From an uncultured Ruminococcus sp. (GTDB taxonomy: Bacteria; Bacillota; Clostridia; Oscillospirales; Ruminococcaceae), in NCBI RefSeq assembly GCF_934476685.1, contig NZ_CAKSNX010000019.1:1-17487 (forward strand): 17,487 bases of DNA, written 5' to 3'. Every line of letters starts with the position of its first letter. Within the stretch, counting starts at the first letter, position 1. The notes under the pieces are model-generated. The model was not told the origin of the DNA, did not search any database, and saw only the letters and a list, made by a program, of their open reading frames with translations. The position numbers and the translations under genes were made by a program. Shown in pieces: positions 6,631 to 13,891 of this stretch.

Positions 6631-7218
6631 ATGAACAGCAATTGGTTTAAAGTGCTGATGAAAATGACTAAGGTGAAGTATGGGGATAGTCTATTGCTTA
6701 AAGGTGTTCCTATAATTTTTAATAAAAAAGGTGCAACTCTGAAGATAGGTAAGAATGTGAGTATTAATAGCGGTTTCCTTAGCAATCTGGTTGGATTATA
6801 TTCCAGAACAATAATTGTTACTCGTTCGTCGGAAGCTGTCATTGTAATTGGTGACCACGTAGGTATTTCCGGTGCAACTATATACGCAAGGAAAGGTATC
6901 TACATTGGTGACGATACATCAATTGGTGGTAATACAAAAATTATAGATAATGATTTTCATCCTATTGATCCGGAACAGAGGCTACAGCAAATGCATTCAG
7001 AGCATCCTGGAGAAATGGCTGATTTGATTCCAACAAAAGAAATCCATATTGGCAAGAATTGTTTTATTGGCTGCAATAGCATTATTCTTAAAGGTACTGT
7101 GCTTGGGGATAACTGTGTTGTTGGAGCTGGTGCTGTGGTAAGCGGCAAGTTTGAGGGTAACTGTGTAATTGCTGGAAACCCGGCAAGAGTAATAAAAATA
7201 CTGGAGGACAGTATATGA
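6631..7218 (+). CDS. Left-handed beta-helix (hexapeptide repeat) acyltransferase
   Basis: This 195-residue protein belongs to the trimeric xenobiotic/sugar acyltransferase group that uses acetyl- or other acyl-CoA. Hexapeptide repeats are visible from about residue 36 (LKIGKNVSI), through IVIGDHVGI, IYIGDDTSI and IHIGKNCFI, to VLGDNCVVGAGAVV. The likely catalytic His110 lies in the loop NDFHPID. The extended loop around 111-130 is typical of sugar O-acetyltransferases of capsule loci. It ends with the family signature AGNPARVIK (181-189). GGGAGAT precedes the ATG. Its ATG-TGA overlap with the next gene indicates translational coupling. It probably acetylates a sugar of the repeat unit. Confidence 0.9.
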   Translation: MNSNWFKVLMKMTKVKYGDSLLLKGVPIIFNKKGATLKIGKNVSINSGFLSNLVGLYSRTIIVTRSSEAVIVIGDHVGISGATIYARKGIYIGDDTSIGGNTKIIDNDFHPIDPEQRLQQMHSEHPGEMADLIPTKEIHIGKNCFIGCNSIILKGTVLGDNCVVGAGAVVSGKFEGNCVIAGNPARVIKILEDSI

Positions 7219-8441
7219 AGAAGTATCTGTGGATTGGTAACTATGAAGATGTAAAAAAAGTAGCCGAAATGTCAAAGAAAGGCTATAAATCTTCGTCTTC
7301 ACAAGTATCTCAGCAAAATCTGATTTTTGGACTGGAGCAGACGAGGGACTGTACCTTTGACATTATCAGTGGAAGTGTTCTTCCACCATATCCGAACTAC
7401 AGACAATTATTCATTCATTCCTATTCTTGGAGTCATAAGCATGGTGCCAATGATACTAGTGTCGGCTACTTTAATGGTAAATATATAAACAGAATTTCAT
7501 GTCAGCACTCCATGGAGGTGGAAGCGGATAAATGGGCAGATGCACATTGTTCGGATGGATCTGAGGTGATTGTAATAGCATATTCTATGCGTTCTCCTAT
7601 TATGTCTGCTGCTTGTCGAATTAAGCAGAAAATACCTTCTGCAAAGTTGTTCCTCATTATAACCGACTTGCCTGAATTCATGGATCTTGCTCCTAGCATC
7701 GTAAAAAAAACGCTTAAAAGGATAGATAGTCTACAGCAAAAAAAATATATGAATGCTTTTGATGGATTTATTTTGTATGCTGAAAAAATGGCACAGTATC
7801 TGAATATCCAGGAAAAGCCTTGGCTTTTGATGGAAGGGTCGTTGTCGGCTGAAGAGTGTGAACGTGCTAAAAATGTACAGATCAAGCAAAATAATCACAA
7901 TATTATCATCATGTATTCTGGTACAATTTCAAAAAAGTATGGAATTCCAGAGTTGCTGAAGGCATTTCGTCTTATCCCTAATGAGGATTGTCAACTATGG
8001 TTGACAGGAAGTGGGGATGCAGATGTACTTGTCCGTGATGCTGCACAAAAGGATCCGCGTATAATACACTATGGTTTTTTGAAGTCGCGTCAGGAACTTT
8101 TAGCTTTACAGGAGAAGGCAACTATGTTTGTCTCCATGAGAATGCCTACAGAAAAAGCATCTAATTACTGCTTTCCTTCCAAACTGTTTGAATATATGAT
8201 TACCGGAAAACCAGTGTTGTCCTTTCGCATTGGAGGTATTCCAAAAGAATACTGGAAATATTTGATAGAAATGAAATCACCAGAACCTGCTGATATTTGT
8301 AGTGCAATTAATCAGGTTCTATCTATGAATGATACGGAGCGGTTGAACTTTGGAAGTACTGCAAAACAGTTTATTACACATAAAAAGAACAATATCGCAC
8401 AGTCAGAAAATATATGGCATTTTATTGATGCTAATGGATAG
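7215..8441 (+). CDS. GT4-like (GT-B fold) glycosyltransferase
   Basis: This 408-residue protein has two Rossmann-like halves. The N-terminal half is less conserved. The C-terminal half opens with IIMYSGTISKKYGIPELLKA (231-250), the usual GT4 start of the donor domain, continues with LWLTGSGDAD (261-270), and ends with the donor-site region EKASNYCFPSKLFEYM (313-328), where a conserved Glu and the P-x-K-x-x-E-Y motif occur. It overlaps the acyltransferase by 4 bp. It most likely adds the second or third sugar. The N-terminal domain is unusual in lacking the common glycine-rich N-terminal loop, so assignment below GT4 level is uncertain. Confidence 0.85.
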   Translation: MKKYLWIGNYEDVKKVAEMSKKGYKSSSSQVSQQNLIFGLEQTRDCTFDIISGSVLPPYPNYRQLFIHSYSWSHKHGANDTSVGYFNGKYINRISCQHSMEVEADKWADAHCSDGSEVIVIAYSMRSPIMSAACRIKQKIPSAKLFLIITDLPEFMDLAPSIVKKTLKRIDSLQQKKYMNAFDGFILYAEKMAQYLNIQEKPWLLMEGSLSAEECERAKNVQIKQNNHNIIIMYSGTISKKYGIPELLKAFRLIPNEDCQLWLTGSGDADVLVRDAAQKDPRIIHYGFLKSRQELLALQEKATMFVSMRMPTEKASNYCFPSKLFEYMITGKPVLSFRIGGIPKEYWKYLIEMKSPEPADICSAINQVLSMNDTERLNFGSTAKQFITHKKNNIAQSENIWHFIDANG

Positions 8442-8483
8442 TAAAGTACAGAAGCGGTCTTGCGAGAGCATAAAGGAGGAAAT

Positions 8484-9419
8484 ATGGCCTCATATTCTAT
8501 TGTAATATGTACATATAATGGACAAAAGACTATATCACAAGCAATAGATGCAATACTTGCACTGCATCTATACAATACACACGTTAAAGAGGTACTGATT
8601 GTTGATAATGCTTCAACAGACAATACAAAGAAAATCATTGAAGATTATATCAGAAAGAATTCTAAAATTAAATACATTTACGAATCGAAACCTGGATTGT
8701 CACATGCGAGAAGACGGGCAGTTGAAGCCAATGGGGATTGGGTGATTTATGTTGACGATGACAATATTCTTGATCAGCATTGGTTAGATGTGCTTGAGAA
8801 GGTTATTGTCGCTCACCCCGATGTGGGCGTAATTAATGGAGCAGTTATTGCAGTTCCGACTGATGTGCTGTCTTTAGAAGAGGAATGCCGGCTTTCTCTT
8901 ATGTATCGTAATCTGGCTTGTACACATATTGGATCCATTGATTATCCTGCCAAAGAAAATAAAAACCCTATGGGGGCGGGAATGTGCATTCCTACCCATG
9001 TTTTGCGGGAAATATCACAGGAAGGCTGGCTTGATCTTTTGGGACGAACAGGAGAAAATCTATCTTCCGGAGAGGATACGGAGTTATGCAACAAAGTGTT
9101 CGGTAAGGGATACACATATATCTGTGATTACCGGATGCGGATGCAACATTTGATTCCTAAAAGCAGGCTGTCACAGAAAAACGTTGATCGATTGTTGGAA
9201 GGACTTATTACAAGTCGTTATCAGTTAATTAGTTCTCAAAGATATTATTTATTGAAACGAATTGCAAGAGGGGTAAAATACGTTTTGGTGTATCTTTGCG
9301 CGTGTTTTCCAACCAAAGATAATTGGAAAAACGAATGCCGAAGAGAAAAAAAAGTTGTTAGCAAAGTCTTTATTAAGTGTTTGACGAATGATAAGCTTTT
9401 CTGTAGAAAATTTGGGTGA
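8484..9419 (+). CDS. GT2-family glycosyltransferase
   Basis: This 311-residue GT-A enzyme starts at ATG 8484, preceded by AAAGGAGG; an in-frame TTG at 8460 lies upstream of that site and is rejected. SIVICTYNG (5-13) begins the domain. DNASTDNT (41-48) binds the nucleotide. VDDDN (90-94) is the DXD metal site. GAGMCIP (164-170) and GEDTEL (196-201), with His222 (MQHLIP), form the acceptor/catalytic side seen in this GT2 subgroup. A hydrophobic segment near 268-280 (VKYVLVYLCACF) may anchor it to the membrane. It lies 6 bp ahead of the polymerase gene. Confidence 0.92.
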   Translation: MASYSIVICTYNGQKTISQAIDAILALHLYNTHVKEVLIVDNASTDNTKKIIEDYIRKNSKIKYIYESKPGLSHARRRAVEANGDWVIYVDDDNILDQHWLDVLEKVIVAHPDVGVINGAVIAVPTDVLSLEEECRLSLMYRNLACTHIGSIDYPAKENKNPMGAGMCIPTHVLREISQEGWLDLLGRTGENLSSGEDTELCNKVFGKGYTYICDYRMRMQHLIPKSRLSQKNVDRLLEGLITSRYQLISSQRYYLLKRIARGVKYVLVYLCACFPTKDNWKNECRREKKVVSKVFIKCLTNDKLFCRKFG

Positions 9420-9425
9420 TGTGCA

Positions 9426-10553
9426 ATGATACAGCTTACGGAAATTGGCAGCTATATTTTCTATACCTGTATGGCGTTATGTTCGCTGCTGTTTATGTGG
9501 TTAGCGGAACATAGTAAGAAAAACGAAAAAATTTTTTTGCTATTGAGTTTTTTGGTTATCGCAATTCCAAGTGTTTTTCGCTATCGAACTGGTATTGATT
9601 ACAATGGATATATAGAAGTATATAATAAGTATGTACAATTGGGAAGCATTGCAGTGACGCGAAAATGGTATACGGTAGAACCGACTTTTTTGTTGCTGTG
9701 TGCTTTATCACATAAACTTACAGGAACTCCTATAGTTGCGTTTGGCTTTTATTCGGTAGCAACGGCAGGATTTATGATTAGCGGAATATGGTACTTTCGT
9801 AAGTATGCTAAGCCTACGGTATCACTTTTGATGTATTTGGGTATTTACTATTTTCATTCCTACAACATATTCCGCCAGATGCTTGCTATTGCAATAGTTT
9901 TTTGGGGAATAAGATATATTATTGAAAGAAAACCAGTTTGTTATTTTCTTGTGGTTGGAGTTGCAGTTTTGTTTCACTCCACTGCAATTCTTGCAGTAAT
10001 TTTGTATTGGTATGGTACGAAAAAAAGTACAGCAGGAAAGTTTCTTCGAGTTTTTAACTATTTAGGTCCGATTTTAATTACTGTATTGCTCCCCATTATG
10101 ATTAATCTTCTTTTGAAACTACCAGTGCTTGCCAGATATGCAAAAGCATATGGTGAAGTTAAAACATTGCACATCGGATTAGGATATATAATAGATATTG
10201 TAGGAGTAATTCTATTTTTCTACGCTTTAAAAAAACGAAATCTATGCAGCGAAAAGAAGAAAATAGATTATTCTTTTGATTTAGACTATTTTTGGAAACA
10301 AATCATTGTATTGGGAGTAATCTTAGATCTTCTTCAATATAATACAGGGGGCTATATTGGAAGAATATCTCTGTATTTTACAGTGCCCACTCTTATTCCA
10401 TATGCATCACTTTATTGTAAGAAGCGTACTAGAAAGCTGACGTTTTATATTGAAGAGGTATATCCTATTTGTGTACCAATTATTCTATTTGCGAAATCAA
10501 TACTGACAAATGCACAGGAACAAATACCATATATCGCAAAGTGGTTATTTTAA
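9426..10553 (+). CDS. EpsG-family / Wzy-type polysaccharide polymerase
   Basis: This 375-residue integral membrane protein has roughly ten predicted helices. EpsG/Wzy-like landmarks are present in order: FRYRTGIDYNGY (51-62) in the first large outer loop, NIFRQMLAIAIVFWGIRYII (147-166), and LFHSTAILA (182-190) with the conserved His. It is predicted to join lipid-linked repeat units on the outer face of the membrane after flipping. It follows a GT2 gene by 6 bp. A gap of 180 bp follows, with a possible second promoter. Confidence 0.87.
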   Translation: MIQLTEIGSYIFYTCMALCSLLFMWLAEHSKKNEKIFLLLSFLVIAIPSVFRYRTGIDYNGYIEVYNKYVQLGSIAVTRKWYTVEPTFLLLCALSHKLTGTPIVAFGFYSVATAGFMISGIWYFRKYAKPTVSLLMYLGIYYFHSYNIFRQMLAIAIVFWGIRYIIERKPVCYFLVVGVAVLFHSTAILAVILYWYGTKKSTAGKFLRVFNYLGPILITVLLPIMINLLLKLPVLARYAKAYGEVKTLHIGLGYIIDIVGVILFFYALKKRNLCSEKKKIDYSFDLDYFWKQIIVLGVILDLLQYNTGGYIGRISLYFTVPTLIPYASLYCKKRTRKLTFYIEEVYPICVPIILFAKSILTNAQEQIPYIAKWLF

Positions 10554-10666
10554 TGTAGTATATGTTTATTGTTGTCCTGCATAAGAGAACAATCATTAGA
10601 TAATTGGGATTTGTATAAATAAAGAAATGCATATTTTGTTTTTTATACGTGGTATAGCATTTTGAA

Positions 10667-10695
10667 TTGGCAGTGTTATTAAAGCTTGATTATAT
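10667..10695 (+). promoter_or_regulatory. Candidate internal promoter before the LicD gene
   Basis: TTGGCA (10667-10672), a 17-nt spacer and TTATAT (10690-10695) lie in the first sizeable gap of the operon, 38 nt before the LicD start codon. Both boxes are imperfect. It would allow the decoration and export genes to be expressed separately. Confidence 0.4.
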
Positions 10696-10733
10696 TTGAG
10701 GATACTCTTCGCTACAAGGAGGAAAGTTAAATC

Positions 10734-11573
10734 GTGAGTGATTACTTAGAAAAGTTACACAAAGAAATATATGAAATAATACAACGCATAGATAAAGTTT
10801 GTAATGATAATGGATTGAGATACTACCTAATTGGCGGAACATTGTTGGGAGCAGTGCGACATGGTGGATTTATTCCGTGGGATGATGACTTGGATATTGC
10901 TATGCCGAGAGCGGATTTTCAGCGTTTTATTGCAATTGCGGCACGAGAACTTGGTAGTGAGTATCATTTGTCTTGGATTACGACAGATCCGCAATACTTT
11001 TTACGTTTTGCAAAGGTGTGTAAAAATAATACAAGTTTTGTCGAGAATTTAGGTAGAGGATCATATTCAGATTTCGGTATTTTTGTGGATATTTTTCCGT
11101 TAGATGTTACTAATGGCTATAATAAAAAGATAGAATATAGAAGAGCTATTTCAAAGAAGCTTGAGATTGCAATGCATTTGAGAAGAGAGAATGTTCATGA
11201 TATAAAACATCTGCTTGCAAAAATAGTTCCTAATCCAGTTCTTCATTATATATCTACAGCAGTTATGAGAAGTAAATCTTCAAAATCAGGGTCATATTAC
11301 TCAAATTTTGGGTCCCAGTATGCTATAAAGAAGCAAACTATGCCAATAAGTTGGTTTGCTGAAGGCATATGTATCCAGTTTGAAGATGGTGAGTTTTCTG
11401 CGCCAAAAGAGTATCAGAGGGTATTAGAATCGATATTTGGTCCTAATTATATGCAACTTCCGCCGAAGAATTCGAGGAGAACGCATTATCCTCAAAAAGT
11501 TGTATTCAGTGATGGAGAAGTAATGCTTTTTAAAACACCGGATAAAAAAGTAAGTGTGGAAGATAATACTTGA
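10734..11573 (+). CDS. LicD-family phospho-ligand transferase
   Basis: This 279-residue protein contains the LicD/nucleotidyltransferase-like core: GGTLLGAVRHGGFIPW (34-49) running directly into the acidic cluster D50-D51-D52-L-D54. LicD proteins, and the eukaryotic fukutin proteins of the same fold, transfer phosphocholine, phosphoglycerol or phosphoribitol from CDP-activated donors to sugars. No signal peptide is seen, so it probably acts in the cytoplasm on the lipid-linked unit. The start is GTG 10734, about 10 nt after AAGGAGG. The neighbour 17 bp downstream is a TagD-like cytidylyltransferase, which suggests CDP-glycerol or a similar CDP-alditol as donor. No choline kinase or uptake gene is nearby, which argues mildly against phosphocholine. 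Confidence 0.88.
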   Translation: MSDYLEKLHKEIYEIIQRIDKVCNDNGLRYYLIGGTLLGAVRHGGFIPWDDDLDIAMPRADFQRFIAIAARELGSEYHLSWITTDPQYFLRFAKVCKNNTSFVENLGRGSYSDFGIFVDIFPLDVTNGYNKKIEYRRAISKKLEIAMHLRRENVHDIKHLLAKIVPNPVLHYISTAVMRSKSSKSGSYYSNFGSQYAIKKQTMPISWFAEGICIQFEDGEFSAPKEYQRVLESIFGPNYMQLPPKNSRRTHYPQKVVFSDGEVMLFKTPDKKVSVEDNT

Positions 11574-11590
11574 TTAGGAGTGGCGGAATT

Positions 11591-12028
11591 ATGAAAGAAT
11601 ATAAGATTGGCTATACGACAGGAGTGTTTGATATGTTTCATATTGGACACTTAAATATCTTGAAAAGGGCAAAGGAGCAGTGTGATTATCTTATTGTTGG
11701 AGTTAGTACGGATGAGGTTGTAAGCAGTTATAAGCATAAGAAACCAATCATTCCCTTTCAGGAACGCATTGCTATAGTTGGCGAACTTAAGTGTGTAGAT
11801 AAGGTAGTGCCGCAAACGAGCATGGATAAAATGGAGGCATGGGAAAAGTATCATTTTAATGTACTTTTTCATGGTTCAGACTGGAAGGGGAGCGATATGT
11901 ATAATAAGATGGTAGAGCAATTAAAAAAAGTAGATGTAGACGTTGTCTTTCTGCCTCATACGGAAGGAATATCGTCAACGTTGCTGTCAGAGGTATTACG
12001 AAAAATAAACGAAGATGATCGAAAATAA
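11591..12028 (+). CDS. TagD-like cytidylyltransferase (glycerol-3-phosphate type)
   Basis: This 145-residue nucleotidyltransferase is expected to make a CDP-activated small alcohol, by family most often CDP-glycerol from CTP and glycerol-3-phosphate. TTGVFDMFHIGHLNIL (9-24) carries the HxGH catalytic motif at 17-20. KPIIPFQER is at 51-59 and HGSDWKG at 94-100. HTEGISST (123-130) replaces the RTEGISTT signature of TagD, so a His stands where TagD has Arg. The rest of the layout and the length match TagD closely. The start is ATG 11591 after AGGAGTGGCGG; the frame is open seven codons upstream to a TTG, but that lies in the ribosome binding region. It probably feeds the LicD protein just upstream. 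FAD-type or other nucleotidyltransferase activity cannot be excluded. Confidence 0.87.
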   Translation: MKEYKIGYTTGVFDMFHIGHLNILKRAKEQCDYLIVGVSTDEVVSSYKHKKPIIPFQERIAIVGELKCVDKVVPQTSMDKMEAWEKYHFNVLFHGSDWKGSDMYNKMVEQLKKVDVDVVFLPHTEGISSTLLSEVLRKINEDDRK

Positions 12029-12061
12029 ATTATAGATAGATGAGTGTTATGGATTCTAATT

Positions 12062-12083
12062 TTTCAAGAAAAAAGTCTTGAAA
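12062..12083 (+). other. Perfect 8-bp stem-loop between the cytidylyltransferase and the flippase
   Basis: TTTCAAGA (12062-12069) pairs exactly with TCTTGAAA (12076-12083) across a 6-nt loop. No T-run follows, so it is not a normal terminator on the + strand. It could be an mRNA-stability element in the 99-nt gap. Confidence 0.4.
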
Positions 12084-12127
12084 TACTCTGATAAATATAC
12101 TGAATTAAGGATGTGTAATCACAAAAA

Positions 12128-13582
12128 ATGAAAAAAAAAAATGTAACGCTGAATTTTTTATATCAGTTTGCTTATCAGATACTTACAATTATTCTGCCAT
12201 TGATAACAGCTCCATTTCTCTCTAGAAGATTAGGTGCTGAAAACACAGGTATATATTCGTATACCTATGTTGTAGTTAATTATTTTGTAATATTTGCTGC
12301 ATTGGGTATTGATACATATGGTAATCGTACTATTGCATTGGCTAAAGAAAAGGGACAAGATGAGTTAAATTACACATTTTCATCTTTATATTATATGCAT
12401 GTTCTCGTTGCATTTACGACTCTTATTCTTTATATAGTTTATGTTATATTCTTTAGTAATGAGTATAAGTCAATTGCATTATTGCAGATTTTTTTTGTAA
12501 TTGGTACACTGTTTGATGTTAATTGGTTTTTTTTCGGTATTGAGGAATTTAAGATTACTGTAACAAGAAATCTTTTTGTGAAATTCCTTACAGTGTTGGC
12601 GATTTTTTTGTTTGTTCGGTCGACTCAGGATTTATGGAAATACACGATCATTATGTCCATCGGTTCTTTTGTGAGCCAGTCAATAGTATGGGCGTTCGTT
12701 CCCAAGTATACAAAGCTTGTTAAAGTTCGAGTTCATGATATCTTTGTGCATTTTAAGCCATTACTGATAATGTTTGTTGCTGTTATTGCAACAAGTTTGT
12801 ATCGAATGATTGATAAACTTATGCTTGGTTGGACAGGAAATATGAGTGTTTTGGGTCAGTATGAATATGCCGATAGGATAATGAGAATGGCTACAACGAT
12901 AATTACTGCTTTGGGGACGGTGATGCTTCCAAGAATGTCTTCACTGTATGCTTCGGGTGCAGAACAGAAAGCTCAAAAATACATTCATCTATCTACTAAA
13001 TTTGTGTTTTTTATCTCATTTGCATTAGCATTTGGACTTGGTGCTATTTCAAAAGAATTTATGATTGTATTTCTGGGCAACGATTATGAGATGTCCGGTC
13101 AGTTGCTGTTAATTTTGGTGGCATCTATTCCAATTATGGGGTGGAATAATTTGGTCAGGACACAAATGCTGATTCCCAAGATGAAAGACAAAGCTTATAC
13201 TAGGGCTGTTTGGGTAGGAGCTATTGTGAATGTAATACTAAATGGTGTGTTGATTTTCATAGTTGGAGCAAAGGGTGCAGCTTTTGCAACGGTTATATCA
13301 TATGCAGTAGTCGGTATTTTTCAAACATATCCTATTCGAAAAGAATATCCACTTAAGAAGTATTTTTATGGTATATTAGGTCCATTCATAAGTGGTATTG
13401 CAATGTTTTTTGTTGTACGTTGTATTGGTAATAAAATGGGAATTAGTCTTTTGACTGTTTTTGTAGAAATATGCGTAGGTGCTGGATGCTACTTGTTGTT
13501 AAACGCTCTGTTTATGTACTATACAGACCGTGCGCTTGTGCGAAGTATTGTAAAAAAGCTAACACTTCATGGAAAGTCATAA
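12128..13582 (+). CDS. wzx: Wzx-type polysaccharide flippase (MOP superfamily)
   Basis: This 484-residue integral membrane protein has about 12-14 predicted helices and belongs to the polysaccharide-exporter branch of the MOP superfamily. The N-terminus NFLYQFAYQILTIILPLITA (9-28), followed by P-x-L-S-R-R-L-G-x-x-x-x-G at 29-41 with YSY, is diagnostic for O-antigen/teichuronic-type flippases. It moves the undecaprenyl-linked repeat unit to the outer face for the EpsG/Wzy-type polymerase. AAGGATG precedes the ATG. The very A-rich codons 2-5 (AAA AAA AAA AAT) are a run where slippage is possible. The last 14 bases overlap a small downstream frame. Confidence 0.93.
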   Translation: MKKKNVTLNFLYQFAYQILTIILPLITAPFLSRRLGAENTGIYSYTYVVVNYFVIFAALGIDTYGNRTIALAKEKGQDELNYTFSSLYYMHVLVAFTTLILYIVYVIFFSNEYKSIALLQIFFVIGTLFDVNWFFFGIEEFKITVTRNLFVKFLTVLAIFLFVRSTQDLWKYTIIMSIGSFVSQSIVWAFVPKYTKLVKVRVHDIFVHFKPLLIMFVAVIATSLYRMIDKLMLGWTGNMSVLGQYEYADRIMRMATTIITALGTVMLPRMSSLYASGAEQKAQKYIHLSTKFVFFISFALAFGLGAISKEFMIVFLGNDYEMSGQLLLILVASIPIMGWNNLVRTQMLIPKMKDKAYTRAVWVGAIVNVILNGVLIFIVGAKGAAFATVISYAVVGIFQTYPIRKEYPLKKYFYGILGPFISGIAMFFVVRCIGNKMGISLLTVFVEICVGAGCYLLLNALFMYYTDRALVRSIVKKLTLHGKS

Positions 13583-13709
13583 AATACTAATAGAAAAATC
13601 GATCAGTAAGAATAAGTGGTTATCCATAAAAGCTACAATCATTTTTTCAATCTTATATTTGTTGTTAAAGTTATCTTTTTTAGTTGACACTAGTGTATGG
13701 AATGGATAA
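13569..13709 (+). CDS. Small single-helix membrane ORF overlapping the flippase end
   Basis: ATG at 13569 overlaps the last 14 bases of the flippase gene in another frame and opens 46 codons to TAA 13707-13709. It begins MESHKILIEKSISKNKW and has one clear hydrophobic helix (about 19-40). No Shine-Dalgarno is seen, but coupling to the flippase stop could supply initiation. A basic N-terminus followed by a single helix looks like the first membrane span of a larger polysaccharide gene, so it may be the stump of a deleted gene. It could also be a true small membrane protein. No family was recognised. Confidence 0.4.
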   Translation: MESHKILIEKSISKNKWLSIKATIIFSILYLLLKLSFLVDTSVWNG

Positions 13710-13891
13710 CGTTGATAAGTACTATTTGAAACAATGTTTCAAGTTCATAATATGCAATTATGAAAATTAGGCAACATAATTGCTAGATAATCTAGTTGGA
13801 TAAGGATCAATGTTGTTTCATATTGTAGTTTGTTGACAAATATAAGATATGACGAATTAACTTCAAAACCTGAAGAAAAGGAAGAAGTATA
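13710..13891 (+). other. Spacer before the FrhB-like gene, with a palindrome and promoter-like boxes
   Basis: The gap between the flippase stop and the FrhB-like gene is 309 bp; its first part is the small ORF. The remainder holds a perfect 8-bp palindrome (13726-13742). TTGACA occurs at 13684-13689, with a poor -10 (TAACGT 13707-13712) at 17 nt, and again at 13833-13838, with only ATTAAC at 17 nt. A ribosome binding site (AAAGGAAG) ends the stretch. No other gene was seen. Confidence 0.4.
13726..13742. promoter_or_regulatory. Operator-like palindrome
   Basis: TTGAAACA and TGTTTCAA (13726-13733, 13735-13742) form a perfect inverted repeat around one central base. It is too compact for a stable RNA hairpin and looks like a dimeric regulator site. 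It lies about 14 nt after the promoter-like TTGACA-17-TAACGT, where a repressor could act. No cognate regulator is in the window. Confidence 0.3.
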
